Origin: Girardinichthys multiradiatus
Taxonomy: Eukaryota > Chordata > Actinopteri > Cyprinodontiformes > Goodeidae
DNA: 64,000 bases
Direction of reading: 5' to 3'
NCBI RefSeq assembly: GCF_021462225.1
Contig: NC_061804.1
Span: 5,564,740-5,628,739 of the forward strand
The position numbers and the translations under genes were made by a program. Numbering within the stretch: the first letter of the stretch is position 1; every line of letters begins with the position of its first letter. The notes under the pieces were generated by a model. It ran no database searches, had not been told where the DNA came from, and saw only the letters and a list, made by a program, of their open reading frames with translations. This document shows, piece by piece, positions 1-11,036 of this stretch.

Positions 1-988
1 CTGATACTCTACCTTTTCATTTAATCAATTTTTGCAGTGTGCTGAAAGGATCCAGCTCTTCTTGCTAAAGCTCATTGAATCTGTCTGACAACACCAGATG
101 AGGACCAACACTTTCAGAACAGGGAGGTGCTAAAGGAGAAAAAATCTGCTCTGCTATTTCGATATCTGTCCATTTTGGAAAAGCAAATCTGGTTTCAGTT
201 TGAATTATTCAAACTTTCTGTGACCTGGAAAGGTGCGAATTTCCATTTACTTCTAAAGCTCCGCACACTGCTGTCACTGTTTTTGCAGCAACAAGCTGAC
301 GTAAAACGATTCTGTCTGTGATCACGTCCGAACACCTAATGCTCGCTCATACAGAACCGCTGCAGCTCTCGCTGAAAAACACCAGAAAACTTAGTCTGAC
401 GAGGCGAGGGCTTCCATCCATATGAATGATTGGGGTCAGCTGGAAACGCTGGCTAAATGGAGTGTGAATGACTTTAACGACCGGCTCTACCTACACGTCT
501 GCAATCTCTCCCTCATATTTCCTCAAGGTTGTCATGGCTCACTGTCTGTGCTTCTGCTGCCAAAAGGGGTTGATTTTAAACAAGTTGCCGAATCCCGGCG
601 TTGTTCATTGATCCGAAGCAGGACTTTCAAATTACACCTTTGCATCTTCTGTTAATGCCCATATTTCCAAACTAGAGCAGCATCAGTAAAGCTTTTAATG
701 ATCATGTTGTAGAAAGTTGTTCTGGTAGGAGTTTAAAGGAGAAAAACCATAAAAGAAGCAAAAAAAAAAAAAAAACAAATAGTGACATAGTTAAAGAAAG
801 CAAACATTTGGCATCAGTTTAAATGTCTGAAGGACGATGGTGAGGGAAGCATCATTATGCTCCAGAGTTAAAGGTTGGCAACTCTGGAGCATGAAGGAAG
901 CCAATACAAGACTAATTTGGTAGAAACAAACTGTTTTGGAGCTTCTTTTACATTCTGTAAAGCTATTTAACCACATGTCTTCTCATAA
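1..988. other. No recognised gene or repeat
   Basis: Several short open frames are present but none has codon structure or a motif I recognise. An A-rich run lies near 760-776. I see no repeat family here. Confidence 0.5.
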
Positions 989-1081
989 GGCCTGCACAGT
1001 GGCACAATTGGTAACTCTGCCTTAAGGCAAGAAGGTCCTGGGTTTGAATCATGGCCTGGGGTCTTTCTGCATGGTGTTTTT
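989..1081 (+). repeat. tRNA-derived SINE, head fragment
   Basis: The segment resembles the tRNA-like head of a common fish SINE. An A-box-like stretch lies near 1000-1011 and a B-box-like GGGTTTGAATC at 1040-1050, followed by the usual GGGGTCTTTCTGCATGG-type sequence. Only the head is present; the 3' body is missing or too diverged to see. The same family appears more completely at 32459-32873 (plus) and 54151-54393 (minus). It is not a functional tRNA gene. Confidence 0.65.
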
Positions 1082-1462
1082 CACACAGTCACTTGAGGTA
1101 TTTTGTGTTAGAATGCTGAGTTTGCATTTATTGGTTATCCAGTATCTGTACAACCAATCCGTGCACATTTGAACTTGTTTGGGTTGTCAGGGCTGCCAGT
1201 CACCTGCCTCCTCAATGATGGCAGGTCCTTTGGTCATGAGATATGGATCATGACAGAAATATTACAAGCAGCTGAAATTAACTTTAACTGTAGAGTGGCC
1301 ATCATCATCTGCCTCATTGAGACTGCTAGGTTTACCTTCATCCTGTGCGTAGAGCCCCTTTTTCCCCAGTATAAATCCTGTTGGTTCAGATATGCAGTTA
1401 GGAGAGGGACTGAATGCCTGAGCTTACACCAAAGCTTTGTAGATTTTCCTTCTACATTCCTC
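1082..1462. other. No recognised feature
   Basis: Unassigned sequence. The 125-codon open frame at 1169-1546 ends inside the LINE fragment that follows and has no recognisable domain. Confidence 0.4.
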
Positions 1463-1600
1463 AGGGTAGAGACCTCAGGGAAGAACCAGAACTTCCTGGA
1501 GGGACAGTGTATCCTCCTTGGCCTTGAAATGCTCCAGAAGAAATAAGAAAGGATTGTGTTGGGAATTTGTCACCTGAGGATGTATGGATGGATGGATAGA
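1463..1600 (+). mobile_element. Non-LTR retrotransposon 3' end (LINE family A)
   Basis: The segment matches the last part of the LINE copy at 62108-62519: both carry a variant of the run GGGAAAGACCCAGAACTTACTGGAGGGACTGTATATCCT. It ends in a GGATGGATGG-type tandem tail at about 1576-1598, typical of LINEs that terminate in a short repeat. Only the extreme 3' end is kept, as expected of a 5'-truncated insertion. I recognise the family from fish genomes but do not assign its clade. Confidence 0.6.
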
Positions 1601-2504
1601 AAGCCAAAGATGCTAAGCAGCTATGTTTTTAATCAGCTGTTGACCAAAAAAGGGATTTAAATGCTTTATTTTTTTAATTTTTATAGACCAGTCGTTTAAT
1701 CGGCTGCTTTTTCCTTTCAGTATAAAATGTCATACAGCTAAATTTAACGAATTAATGGTTTCTCTTATGCTACAGCAGATTTTGGTATACAGCATATATT
1801 TTTACTCATATTTATCTTTAAGCTCCATCCAAAACAATTTGAGATGGTATTATCACATGCATTCCATGCAGGAGATTAAACAGCACTTCCTCTTCTTTCC
1901 ATGTATAATCCTCTCTTACTTCATCTTCCTGGTGGCTCTGGATAAAAAGAACAATAACATATAATCAAAAAGGTATTAACTTTTCCTGCTCCTAACCGTC
2001 GACCCGTTGAGGAGGATAAAGTGGGAGCAGTGATCTGTCAGAGGTGGGTGTTACAAGCAGATGGGAGGGAAGTGATGAGCAATGTTTGGTGTCATCATTT
2101 TGTTTTCTTTTTATCCACATGACTGAACAAAAGCTGAGCGCTGAGGTGGAAATTACACATGAATGGAGTGTTTAACCTAAAGGAGTGGTACTCGGTTGTT
2201 TTCCAGCGCTTTTCCATAATAATCCCAGACAGAAAGGGGTCACGGTGCGGTTGTTCTGGGTTTCAAACATCCAGGAGTCGAGGTTGTATATTTTACATGC
2301 AAATATCTGCATTTTCTTCTGCAACAGCTCAAAGAACTGCTTGGTTAGGTGACTAGTTTGGTAATAGGTGCTGATCTTCTCAGCAAATTGTTCCTTAAAT
2401 AGGCCATTGCCAGCAGGACATTTTACTGCACACATGGACACAATAAGACTGGAAGTGTCTCCTGCATCATTCCCATCTGCCATTAAAATAAATATACTCA
2501 ACAC
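1601..2504. other. No recognised feature
   Basis: AT-rich sequence with no recognised repeat. Two overlapping short open frames on opposite strands at 2159-2504 show no domain. Confidence 0.4.
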
Positions 2505-2811
2505 TATGCTGGTCCATGTGGAAATGATAGCATCACACAGTCACTGCAAATTTGTGATGGGAATCTGCCCCTGCACCACATCCCAAAGGTGCTGTACTCG
2601 ATTGAGATCTGGTGAATGTGTTGGTCAGTAGAGTACAGTGAACTCATTGTCATGTTTAAGAAACCAGTATGAGATCATTTGAGCTTTGTGACAAGGATAC
2701 TTGCAGCAGTTTACTTCATCATCAGACGATGGGACCACTGTGGTCATAAAGGGCTGGACATGGTCAGCCACAATACTCAGGTTTGCGGTGGCGTTTTAAC
2801 ATTGCACAGTT
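2505..2811 (-). mobile_element. Tc1-like transposon relic (family 1)
   Basis: Minus-strand fragment of the same Tc1 family as 4173-5088. Shared landmarks are the stretches encoding the C-terminal third of the transposase: CCACATCCCAAAGGTGCT near 2577, GATTGAGATCTGGTGA near 2600, the AAGAAACCAGT segment near 2660, and GACCACTGTGGTCATAAAGG near 2732. These correspond to the region around the second and third catalytic acidic residues. Frames are broken and no TIR is visible, so the element is dead. A target duplication cannot be defined. Confidence 0.82.
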
Positions 2812-4172
2812 CACCGTTCTCCGTTTTTCCTCTGCTAGAAACTACATCTGGCCTGGTTCTGTTTATGTGCTCTCGTTCATTCTATAGATCTGTTACCTGT
2901 GGGCTGCCAGTCTGTCTTTGGGCAAGACACTAATTCACATCTATATACTGAATGAAACATATTTTCTTTTACCTTGGCATATACAGTATGTCTATTGTAT
3001 AAAATCTAGAAGTAGAAACAATAGTGATTTTAATATTTTAAAAATGAATTTTAAAACTGTAAAATAATTTCTCGAACCCTTCAACTCATTGAGGGTCTTT
3101 AGGAGCTGCCTTCAAAATGTCATTTAGAAGTGACCAACCAGTAAACAGGAACCTTTCCTTAGGGAAGGGGATTATTTGTGATAAAACCCAGTTTGTCCGT
3201 GTTGCCAGTGTTTGGGAGTTCTCCCATTTTTTAAAACTGGTTCTGTTTAGCAGTCTTTGTTCAAAACAAAAGCCGTAGAAGTGATTAATGAACAGTAACG
3301 CTTTGGTGACACGAGTATTACATCATTTCAGCCAAAGCTGTCATTACTGTCTCAGTTTAACAGTCGTTTATAGTGGACCACCTCATCTGGCTGAGAGTCA
3401 GTAAGAGCTACAGTGTGTAAATCCTGGAAAGATCCTAAAAGAATAAAGTGATAAAGCCCTAAAAGGCTCCTAACCTAAAAGGCCTGAAAGCAAATAAGCA
3501 GCACTGAGGTGAGAGGGGGCATAAACATGAATGAATTCCTTCCAGGGGTCACTTTATGTCTGTCTGAGCTCCAGCTATGTGTCTGAGTCAGTTAATGAAC
3601 CCTCGGAAGCTAAAGCTGAAGCCCCCCCACCTCTCTTTTACAAGATAATTTTACAGCCCCGGTGAATCTCCAGGAAAGCCAACAGTGTGTGTCTGAGTGT
3701 GCATACAGGCATATGTGTCTTCCTCCCATAAGGGTTTGTCTTCATAATTTATATGCCTGTGCCAGTGTCTGTGTGTGACCTGAAACAATGCCCTCCCATT
3801 TTACTGCCTGCAGCAGCACTTTTCTAACTGAAATAGAAAAAAAGGACTAAATGAAGTACAATAACCTTAAGACAAGGCAGCAGTAAGTCACAGGGCGACA
3901 ATCCGAGTGGAAATAATATCACCGCTGTCCTCTGGAGACCTCTTAACTCCGGTGTTATTGGATTATCCCCATAACAACAGATGCTGGAATATGAAGAGAG
4001 TAAAATTGTCTCGGAAAGAATCATGTTGGCATCCTAATTGTGTCTGGAAGTAAAAAAGATATCTCATAACCAAGGACAAACAAACAAATAGTAAAGCCAA
4101 CATAAAGTTTAATGTCAGGGGCACTCAGGGTGGACTTCACTTCAGCCCTTAAACCTACTACTTAAGCAGATA
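2812..4172. other. Unassigned; includes conserved-looking block
   Basis: No gene or repeat is recognised. The stretch 3530-4030 has balanced composition and few simple repeats, unlike the neighbouring transposon debris. It could be conserved noncoding sequence, but that needs an alignment. Confidence 0.35.
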
Positions 4173-5088
4173 AACACTCAGCCACTTTGTTAGCCATTCA
4201 CATCCCAGTAACTCAATCCATTTTTTCATCTAGACATGGTGAAGATGACCTTTAAACCAAGAAAGTTCAAGCCATGGATCAGACGACTGAAGAAAGGTGA
4301 TTTAAGTGACATGATCTACAGAGATTTTCATGGGTAACCATCCCGAGGTATATAGAAAATGGCCCAAAATATGAAATATCCAGTGGGCGGCAGTTGTGTG
4401 GATGAAGATGCCTTTTTTGATGTCAGATAACAATGGCCGACTAGGTTCAAGATTATAGAAAGGCAACGGCAGCTCAAATAACTACCAAAAGTATGCAGGG
4501 GACCCTCTCGCAGATGGGCTACAGAATCAAGAGGGCACACCGGGTACCAAATCTGTCAGCTAAGAACAGAAAACTAAAGGCTACAGTTCACATGGGCTCA
4601 CCCACACAGGACAATACCTGCAAGGTCTGATAAGCTTTGATTTCAGCTGCAACGTTCAGAAGGTAGGTCCAGGAGGTAGGGTAAACAACAAGAAAGGATG
4701 GATCCATCCAGTGTTGTATTAGTCCTTCAAGCTGGTGGTTTAATCATGTGCAGGAAAATCCCTTGTTACACTTTTTGGCCTTTTGGTACCAACTCATCAT
4801 TGTTTAAAAGCCACAGCCACTGGGTGTTGTCGACCATGTCCATCCTTTTATGACCACAGTGGTCCCATCTCCTGATGGCTACGTCAAGCAGGACAAGGCA
4901 CCATGTCCCAAAGCTCAGGTCATCCCACACTGGTTTCTTGAATGTGAGAACAAGTTCACTGAAACTCCCACGATCTCCACAGTCACAGGACCACCTTTGG
5001 GATGTGGTGGAATGGGACACTTGCATCATGGATGTACAGCAAATCTTTAGCATCCTGTTTACCCAAATCTCTGAGGAATGTTTCTGAC
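4173..5088 (+). mobile_element. Tc1-like transposon relic (family 1), near full-length
   Basis: The left end, CACTCAGCCACTTTGTTAG at 4174, matches the fish Tc1 TIR of the type CACTCACCGGCCACTTTATTAG. A decayed transposase start ATG lies at 4236. Further landmarks along the plus strand include the GGCGGCAGTTGTGTGGATGA region at 4386, the CAGATGGGCTACAG region at 4510, TTTATGACCACAGTGGTCCC near 4848, and CACCTTTGGGATGTGGTGGA at 4992, which encodes the segment around the catalytic glutamate. Many indels and stops mean no transposase is made. The right TIR is absent; a SINE begins about 20 bp downstream and may have replaced it. Confidence 0.88.
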
Positions 5089-5106
5089 TATGAATTTTCA
5101 TCATCC

Positions 5107-5359
5107 GACTGTGGCTCAGTAGGAAGAGTAGTCGTCTTTCAATCAGAAGGTTGTGGGTTCGATTCCAGCTTCCTCCTGCCATAGGTTGATGTGCCCCTGG
5201 GCAAGGCACTTAACCTCAAGTTGCCTACCGATCTGCGTATCGGTGTATGAATGTGTGAGCGTTAGTGAGTGCAATTGGGTGAATGTGGCTCTAGTGTAAA
5301 GTGCTTTGAGCGGTCTGTATGACTGGAAAAGCGCAATATAAGTTCAGTCCATTTACCAT
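5107..5359 (+). repeat. tRNA-derived SINE (GTAAAGTGCTTTGAG tail type)
   Basis: A tRNA-like head has an A-box region at about 5111-5123 and a B box GGGTTCGATTCC near 5155-5166. The body contains GCCCCTGGGCAAGGCACTTAA, and the tail is the widespread fish form with TAAAGTGCTTTGAG, AAAAGCGCAATATAA and TCCATTTACCAT at the end. This is a complete-looking plus-strand copy. The head looks like a tRNA, but it is SINE sequence and lacks a plausible mature tRNA 3' half. Confidence 0.8.
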
Positions 5360-5956
5360 CAGGCAGAAAACTGTACCTTTTAGTACTACCAGCTAGATCT
5401 GTTAGCTACATTCTTCAGATTAGTCAGTCAGGACTTAATCAAACTTGACCACCCGAAAGAGGTAAAGCCATAACCCAGTCCCAGTCTGACCTGGGAACTA
5501 CTGCAGGTTTCACCAATGGTTATAAGGAGGGCACCAAGTTTAACGAGTTACCGTTTAAACTCAAATATCCTCCAAACACTCATCCAGGCCACACAAAGCA
5601 TGGAAGAACAGAGACGTCATAATATCAATATCTGGACTGTTATGAATGTCGATGTAATCTAATGTCATTACCTGCTCCTGTGTCTAAAATATATGCCTAA
5701 CCAGGCTAAAAGCCCCTCACACTGGAACAGCACAACATTAATTTATTACATACTGTTTTTAGCTGCGGCTTTGAACTAAATACCATGACTCCAACAAGAC
5801 GGTGCTGAATTATATGTCAACATGCAGACACAAACAGGCAGAGTTGTGTTTGCTAAAAGGCAATTACCAAAAAATAGGAAACATCTAACTAATTAATTTT
5901 TTTTACATTTACGAAGTAAAGATTATTACATTCTGGTTTTATTTTTTTCTTGATAG
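5360..5956. other. No recognised feature
   Basis: Unassigned intergenic-type sequence with short frames only. Confidence 0.4.
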
Positions 5957-6025
5957 GATGCCTCGGAAGAAGATGAGTCCCAGCTGCCATTAATAAATGT
6001 TATTCATGTTGAAAATAGAAAATAG
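5957..6025 (+). other. Possible terminal exon-like segment
   Basis: A strong-looking acceptor precedes this stretch: a pyrimidine run at 5938-5950 followed by TGATAG ending at 5956. The open phase immediately after the AG reads 22 codons, beginning DASEEDESQLPL, and stops at TAG 6023-6025. The acidic start and good acceptor look exon-like, but I recognise no protein family and see no partner exon. It may be coincidence in AT-rich sequence. Low confidence. Confidence 0.15.
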
Positions 6026-7469
6026 TGTTAAAAAATATATAATAGAACAACTGTTTTGCAAGAAAGAAGACTTGAGTGACGCTCCGTACATTCCTCCTTC
6101 CTTCATTGAACACTTGGCACAAAAAGTCAGGAAATTTGTATATGGTCCATTATTACTTTGTTGTAATAATGCTTTTGGGTAATTATTCTTATTCTTAGCC
6201 CGTTTGAATGGCTCCACATTTATCAAGAAAATCCATTTGTGGGCTGAACAGCGGAGATGAATATTTGGGTTGACAAATCCTCTCTGCTAATGTCAAACAG
6301 CTCATTCTGCTGTTCAGTCTTGTTTGGTGTAATTTATGTGACTTGATGATTGACATTTCAAGAAAATTAGACATGCTGGCAATTTATCTATTCTTTTAAT
6401 AAACAGGGGCCTTAGTAGGGTAAATCATACACAACCCTACAGTTCATCTGCATGCTGGTCACTAGTTAGGATAGCAATGTATGCTGGCACAGTGCTCCTG
6501 GGGTTTGGTCACCTGCCGATGCGAAATGGTCCAGGGAAAACACCCTCTTCAACAGAGGATTTTATTACAATCAGGCCCATATGAAAAATTACAGATTGAT
6601 GCATCAGATCCAGGTGGATCAAAGCCAATTGTTGAAGGATTCTCTAAGAACTTTGCACACAGCCCCGTTCTATTAACCTTTCAGAGAGCACCCACACACT
6701 TTCTCACTTTTGACATTCCCCACTAGGGCATGTGCGTCAGTCCTACATGGGGCTTGAGTGTTAGTGTTATCACAGAGAGAACCATATCATTCCAGGTACA
6801 GTCAGACCTCTTCTCCTGGCCCAGACAAACATTGTCTTGTCACCATGTTATATCAAATTATTATGCCTCCTAGAAGAAGTCCAACATCTGTTATTTGAGT
6901 GGAGACATACTCCCCATGTCCTAGTTTGGGCTGAACTCATGATGAACCTATCCAACGGAAGAAAACATGGCAATTCATCATTTATGTAAACTCATGAAAC
7001 TACACTCCATCATGCTGGAAAATCGACAGTTACCAAAACTGTTCAACAATAACTTTCTCCAACAATCCAAGAACATTTTGATCGCACTCTTTATTCATGG
7101 CGTGTTCTCGGGTGGAATCACGATGAAGCCCAATCAATACCCATCCTCTGCTGTATTTCCTTGTAAGTCCTGAAGAATTTCAGACTGTCCTTCATGTTTC
7201 TCTGGGACAAAAGTGGTTTATTTCCCACCAGATTTATCCATTCAGTTTAAAAGGTCTGTATATTGAGAGCAAAGTGGAACTGTAGTCAGTGTGTACAAAC
7301 CTGGCCAATAAATCTGATTCTGCCCACTAGTTCCAGATGAAATCACATCCTTATGCTGCCAGTTTAAGCAAGCTTCGCACTGATGGCAACACAGTTTCTC
7401 TGGAAATGAATCTCTTTACCTTTGATCCAGAAGCTGCACACTTTTTTTTGGAGATAACCATTGCTAACA
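6026..7469. other. Unassigned; possible conserved noncoding block and a short LINE tail
   Basis: From about 6120 to 6380 the sequence has AT-rich homeodomain-type sites, such as TAATTATT near 6180 and TGATTGACA near 6347, and resembles developmental noncoding elements. At about 7280-7325, GGCCAATAAATCTGATTCTG resembles a LINE 3' terminus. The rest is unassigned, and conservation cannot be tested here. Confidence 0.3.
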
Positions 7470-8330
7470 TGCTTTTCAGGCCCATTTGTACTCTCACCAT
7501 TTCTTTTCACTCTGTACACCTCAGACTTCCAGTACAAGACAGACTCCTGTCATCTGCAGAAATACTCGGATGATTATGCAGTCGTGGGGTGGATCAGAGA
7601 TGGACAAGAAGATGAGTACAGGAAGGTGGTGGACCTCTTTGTGGCATGGTGTGGAAACAATCATCTCATTTTGAACGTGACTAAAACAAAGGAGATGATT
7701 GTAGATTTGAAGAGAAACAGGAATAAGTCAAAAACTATTTCTAAAAAGGGAGAAGAGGTGGAGGTGGTGGAGGAGTATAAATACCTCAGTGTTCACCTGG
7801 ACAACAGACTGGAGTGAAGATGCAACTGTGAAGCCATCTACAAGAAGGGACAGAGCAGACTGTACTTCTTGAGGAAGCTCAGGTCCTTTGGTGTTTGCAG
7901 CAAGATGCTGCATATCTTCTATAAGTCTGTTGTGGAAAGTGTGATCTCTTCTACCATCATCTGCTGGGGAAGCAGCATCAGAGCCAGGGACTTAAAAAAG
8001 CTCAACAAGCTCATAAAGAAAGCTGGCTCTGTTCTGGGGACTCCTCTGGAACCTCTGGAGATCATTGTGGAAAGAAGGATTCTTCATAAAATGAAGAACA
8101 TTATGGAGAACCCTGAGCATCCTCTTCATCAGACTGTCCTACAACAACAGAGTCTCTTCAGTCAGAGGCGTCTTCAGATCTGCTGTAAGACGGAGCGCTA
8201 CAGGAGATCCTTCCTGCCCACAGCCATTAGCATCTACAACGGCTCTTTGAAGAAACCTTCATAATATGAGCTATAACAACATTTAATTTCCCTTTGGAAT
8301 TAATAAAGTATTTTTGAATTGAATTGAATT
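7470..8330 (+). mobile_element. Rex1-like LINE, C-terminal reverse transcriptase remnant
   Basis: One frame (7461-8264) covers the palm and thumb of a Rex1/CR1-type reverse transcriptase with a single in-frame stop. Landmarks are SPFLFTLYTSDF, the catalytic block KYSDDYAVVG (usual FADD, here SDD with both aspartates kept), LNVTKTKEMIVDLKR, EYKYLSVHLDNRLE, and KKGQSRLYFLRKLRSFGV. The stop TGA at 7815-7817 falls where relatives have tryptophan, so it is probably one TGG-to-TGA change. The 3' end has AATTAATAAAGTATTT and a GAATT tandem tail ending near 8330. The element is 5'-truncated near 7470, lacking endonuclease and fingers. It is relatively young among the repeats here. Confidence 0.88.
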
Positions 8331-9169
8331 GCTCCTCTTTCATAGCAGTCAGTCTGCTAATCAGATTAATACTGTCTTTAGACAGGCTCTTTTACAGCTT
8401 AACCTGAGCTGATGATGGGACCTGAAATCAGATTATGTTTCAGGCAAATATGTACAGACTTATTTGTCACAAAGAGCTTGTACAGCACATTGTGTTTAAT
8501 CTATGTCTGATCTCAGATTTACATGACTGTGATTGCAGAAAATGTAAAGATGGGAACAAAAGAATTTGTTATAAATAAAATACCTTGAGAATATAAACTG
8601 GTGATGGATTTCTAATCCATGATTTCCAAATTTTCCAGCCTTCATGTTTTTCTGTACCTTCAGTAAACCTCTTAACTATAGGTATGCTCTTGAAGAGGTT
8701 TTAATATGTTTTCGTAGCAGTTCAACTCACACTCCCAGGGTCACTCAGCTGAGTTTGTTGAGCAGCCACTTTCCAGCATCTCCAGAGCACTGAAGAAGTG
8801 CCCTCAAAACATGAACAGAAAATGACACTTAATGCCTTTCAACACAAGGCCTTCAAGCAGGGCTGAGGTACATTTGTCTAGAGAATTGCATCTCCAACTT
8901 CAAAGTGGTTCTGTTTTTATCCAACCTCTGCTAACAGCAGTGTTCTTACCAGCAGAGTTGAAACAAGCTGTGTGCCTCTCCCAATACCCGTAAGATAGGC
9001 ACTTCAGTGCTTTATTTGTGCTTGATCCACAGCAGTTTGAATATCTTAAGGCACTTTTAGCTACAATCTCAAGAGCATTCAATCGATACACTGTAAATAC
9101 TGTGTGCAATAGGAATAAAGGCAAATGGAAATTTATTCTAAAGATTAAAAAGCATCAAAACGTTAAAGT
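8331..9169. other. No recognised feature
   Basis: Unassigned sequence without recognisable coding or repeat content. Confidence 0.4.
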
Positions 9170-9894
9170 AGCGAAAAATGAAGTGTAAAAGACTTTGTTC
9201 TCCTTCAGCCACTAAATAACTATTTGTTGCAGCATGTTTAGGTTCATTGTTCAGTTGGAAAACATATGTGTGCCCAACTATCAACTTCCTGGTTGATGTC
9301 TTGAGATTTTGCTTCAACATTTCCACATAATGGTTTTTCCTCATGATGCCATCTATTCTGTGACGTGCACTAGTCTCTCATGCAGCAAAACATCTCACAT
9401 ATCATGATGGTGTCACCTCCGTACTTCACAGTTAGGACGTTGTTCTCAGTTTTGAAATTGTGCTACGTTTTTCTTCCAAATGTAACACTGATTATTAGAG
9501 CCAAACAGTTTTTGTATCATCAGACCACAGAGCACACCTGCACAAATTAAGGTGTTTGTCCTGAGTGCACTTGCATACAAATCTGGGTTTCCACGACTCT
9601 TTTATAGTAACTTCTTCTTCCTCTGTAAGTGGTCTTTTAGGACATGTTGATGCAGGACTTGTGTTACTGTGGATAATGACACTCTCTTACCAGTTACACC
9701 CAACATCTTCTCAAAGTCATTGGTTTTGTTCTGGGGACAATTCACACATTTTGCATCAAAAAATGTTCAGCTCTGGGATAAAAACCCATCTTACTGGACA
9801 GTATGATGGCTGGGCATTCCCATAGTACACTTGCATATAGTCCTTTAAACAGATGAACGTGGCACCTTCAGGCTTCTCAAAATTTTACCCAAGT
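9170..9894 (-). mobile_element. Tc1-like transposon relic (family 2)
   Basis: A long, recognisable minus-strand Tc1 copy. Plus-strand landmarks include GTTCATTGTTCAGTTGGAA near 9241, ACTTCCTGGTTGATGTCTTG near 9285, CTCATGATGCCATCTATTCTGTG near 9342, CTTCACAGTTAGGACG near 9424, and GTTACTGTGGATAATGACAC near 9663. The transposase frame is disrupted throughout. The right edge abuts a LINE fragment at 9895 with no intervening unique DNA. No TIR or TA duplication is clear. Confidence 0.82.
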
Positions 9895-10151
9895 TCTGGG
9901 CCTGCCCTCGGGTCTCCTGGAACACTTCCCAAGGGTGGCATCCCAACCTGACACCTGATCCACCTACACACCTACATTTCATCAGCACAAGTGGTGTGTT
10001 GATTCCAGGCTCAGCCTGGTTAACAAATCTCTTTTACATCTCTGAGACTAAGCGTTTGGTTCAGAGGAAGTTCGTTTCAGCTTCTTGTATCCAAGATTTA
10101 ATTATTTTGGTCATGATGTATATTTTGAAACCACAGGTGAGGATTAGAATG
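9895..10151 (-). mobile_element. LINE family A fragment
   Basis: Reverse complement of the 3' ORF region of the LINE family also found at 62.1 kb. The first part corresponds to the GRPRTRW-type C-terminal segment (plus strand CTGGGCCTGCCCTCGGGTCTCC). The second part (10057-10150) corresponds to the upstream segment with TCTTGTATCCAAGATTTAAT and CCACAGGTGAGGATTAG. The sequence between them is shortened, indicating an internal deletion. The following Tc1 relic begins at a TA at 10152-10153, consistent with Tc1 insertion into this LINE. Confidence 0.65.
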
Positions 10152-11036
10152 TACAGTACCTTGCAAAGCCTCCATACCTCTAACCTTGATACAGTCAGTC
10201 AGTCATTTTCTACCGCTTATTCCATAGTGGGTCACGGGGGAGCTGGTGCCTATCTCCAGCAGTCTATGGGCGAGAGGCGGGGTACACCCTGGACAGGACC
10301 TTGATACATAATTTAAAAATGTTTTTACAAATAAACTTTTTTATTCAGCCCCCTTTACTCCGATGCCCTAAATAAAATCCAGTAAAACCAACTGCCTTTA
10401 GAAGTCACTTAATTAGTAACTAGAGTCCTGTGGGTCATTTAATCTCTTTAAAAATGCAGCTGTTCTGTGATGGCCTTAGAGTTTGGTTGGACAACTTTGG
10501 GTGAGCAAATCATGAGCATCATGAAGACCAAGGAACACAGTAGACAGGTCATGGAGAAAGTTAAAGGTTAAAGCAGGGTTAGGTCATAATAACAATATCC
10601 CAATCTTTGATAATCTCAGAGACGGATCACTCCATTACAAAAAATGGAAAGAGGCACAACTGCAAACCTGCCAGGTTATGGTTGCCAACCTAAACTAACA
10701 GGCCAGAAATGTAGAACATAAATAGGAAAGTCCCATTTTAACTCTGGAGGAGCTGCTGAGACCAACAGCTCAGGTGGGTAAATCTATTGACAGGAAAACT
10801 ACAAGCTATGAACTCCACACCTCTGGCTTTTGTGGATAAGTGACAAGAAGAGAGACACAAGAAGTCCATACCTCTAAATTATGGTAAAACATGGTGGTGG
10901 CAGCACAATGATGTGTAGATGCTTGTCAGGGAAGCTCATCCAAGTTAATAAGATGGATGGAGCTAAAAACAGGACAATCCTGGAGCAAAAAGACATGGGG
11001 CAGATGTTCACCTTCCAGTAGGACAACAGGCAAAAT
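10152..11036 (+). mobile_element. Tc1-like transposon relic (family 3), hosting a nested insert
   Basis: Starts with TACAGTACCTTGCAAAG, the fish Tc1 terminus of that type, at 10152. After a 105-bp insertion it continues with TCAGCCCCCTTTACTCCGATG near 10348, GAACACAGTAGACAGGTCATGG near 10530, CTGGAGGAGCTGCTGAGA near 10743, and ATGGTGGTGGCAGCA near 10890. It ends near the QQDN region: at about 11012 CCTTCCAGTAGGACAAC reads FQ-stop-DN, an inactivating CAG-to-TAG change next to the second catalytic aspartate. The right part and right TIR are missing. Family members occur at 34480 and 60190. Confidence 0.86.
10193..10297 (-). repeat. SINE/LINE 3' tail inserted in Tc1 relic, with 10-bp target duplication
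   Basis: This 105-bp insert is the widespread fish tail containing GGTGCCTATCTCCAGCAG and GGGGTACACCCTGGACAGG. Read on the minus strand it ends in a GACT tandem tail. The 10-bp direct repeat ACCTTGATAC flanks it exactly, at 10183-10192 and 10298-10307. This supports target-primed insertion of a heavily 5'-truncated copy into the Tc1 relic. The same tail forms the 3' part of the SINE at 32459-32873. Confidence 0.85.

Noticed and set aside
5107..5180. tRNA gene
   Set aside because: A and B boxes are present, but the sequence continues into a SINE body and lacks a paired acceptor stem.
4766..5209. 147-codon minus-strand frame
   Set aside because: It runs antisense through a Tc1 relic and a SINE with no domain. 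It is a chance frame.
7461..8264. Long open frame as a host gene
   Set aside because: It encodes reverse transcriptase motifs and ends in a LINE-type tail, so it is a retrotransposon remnant.
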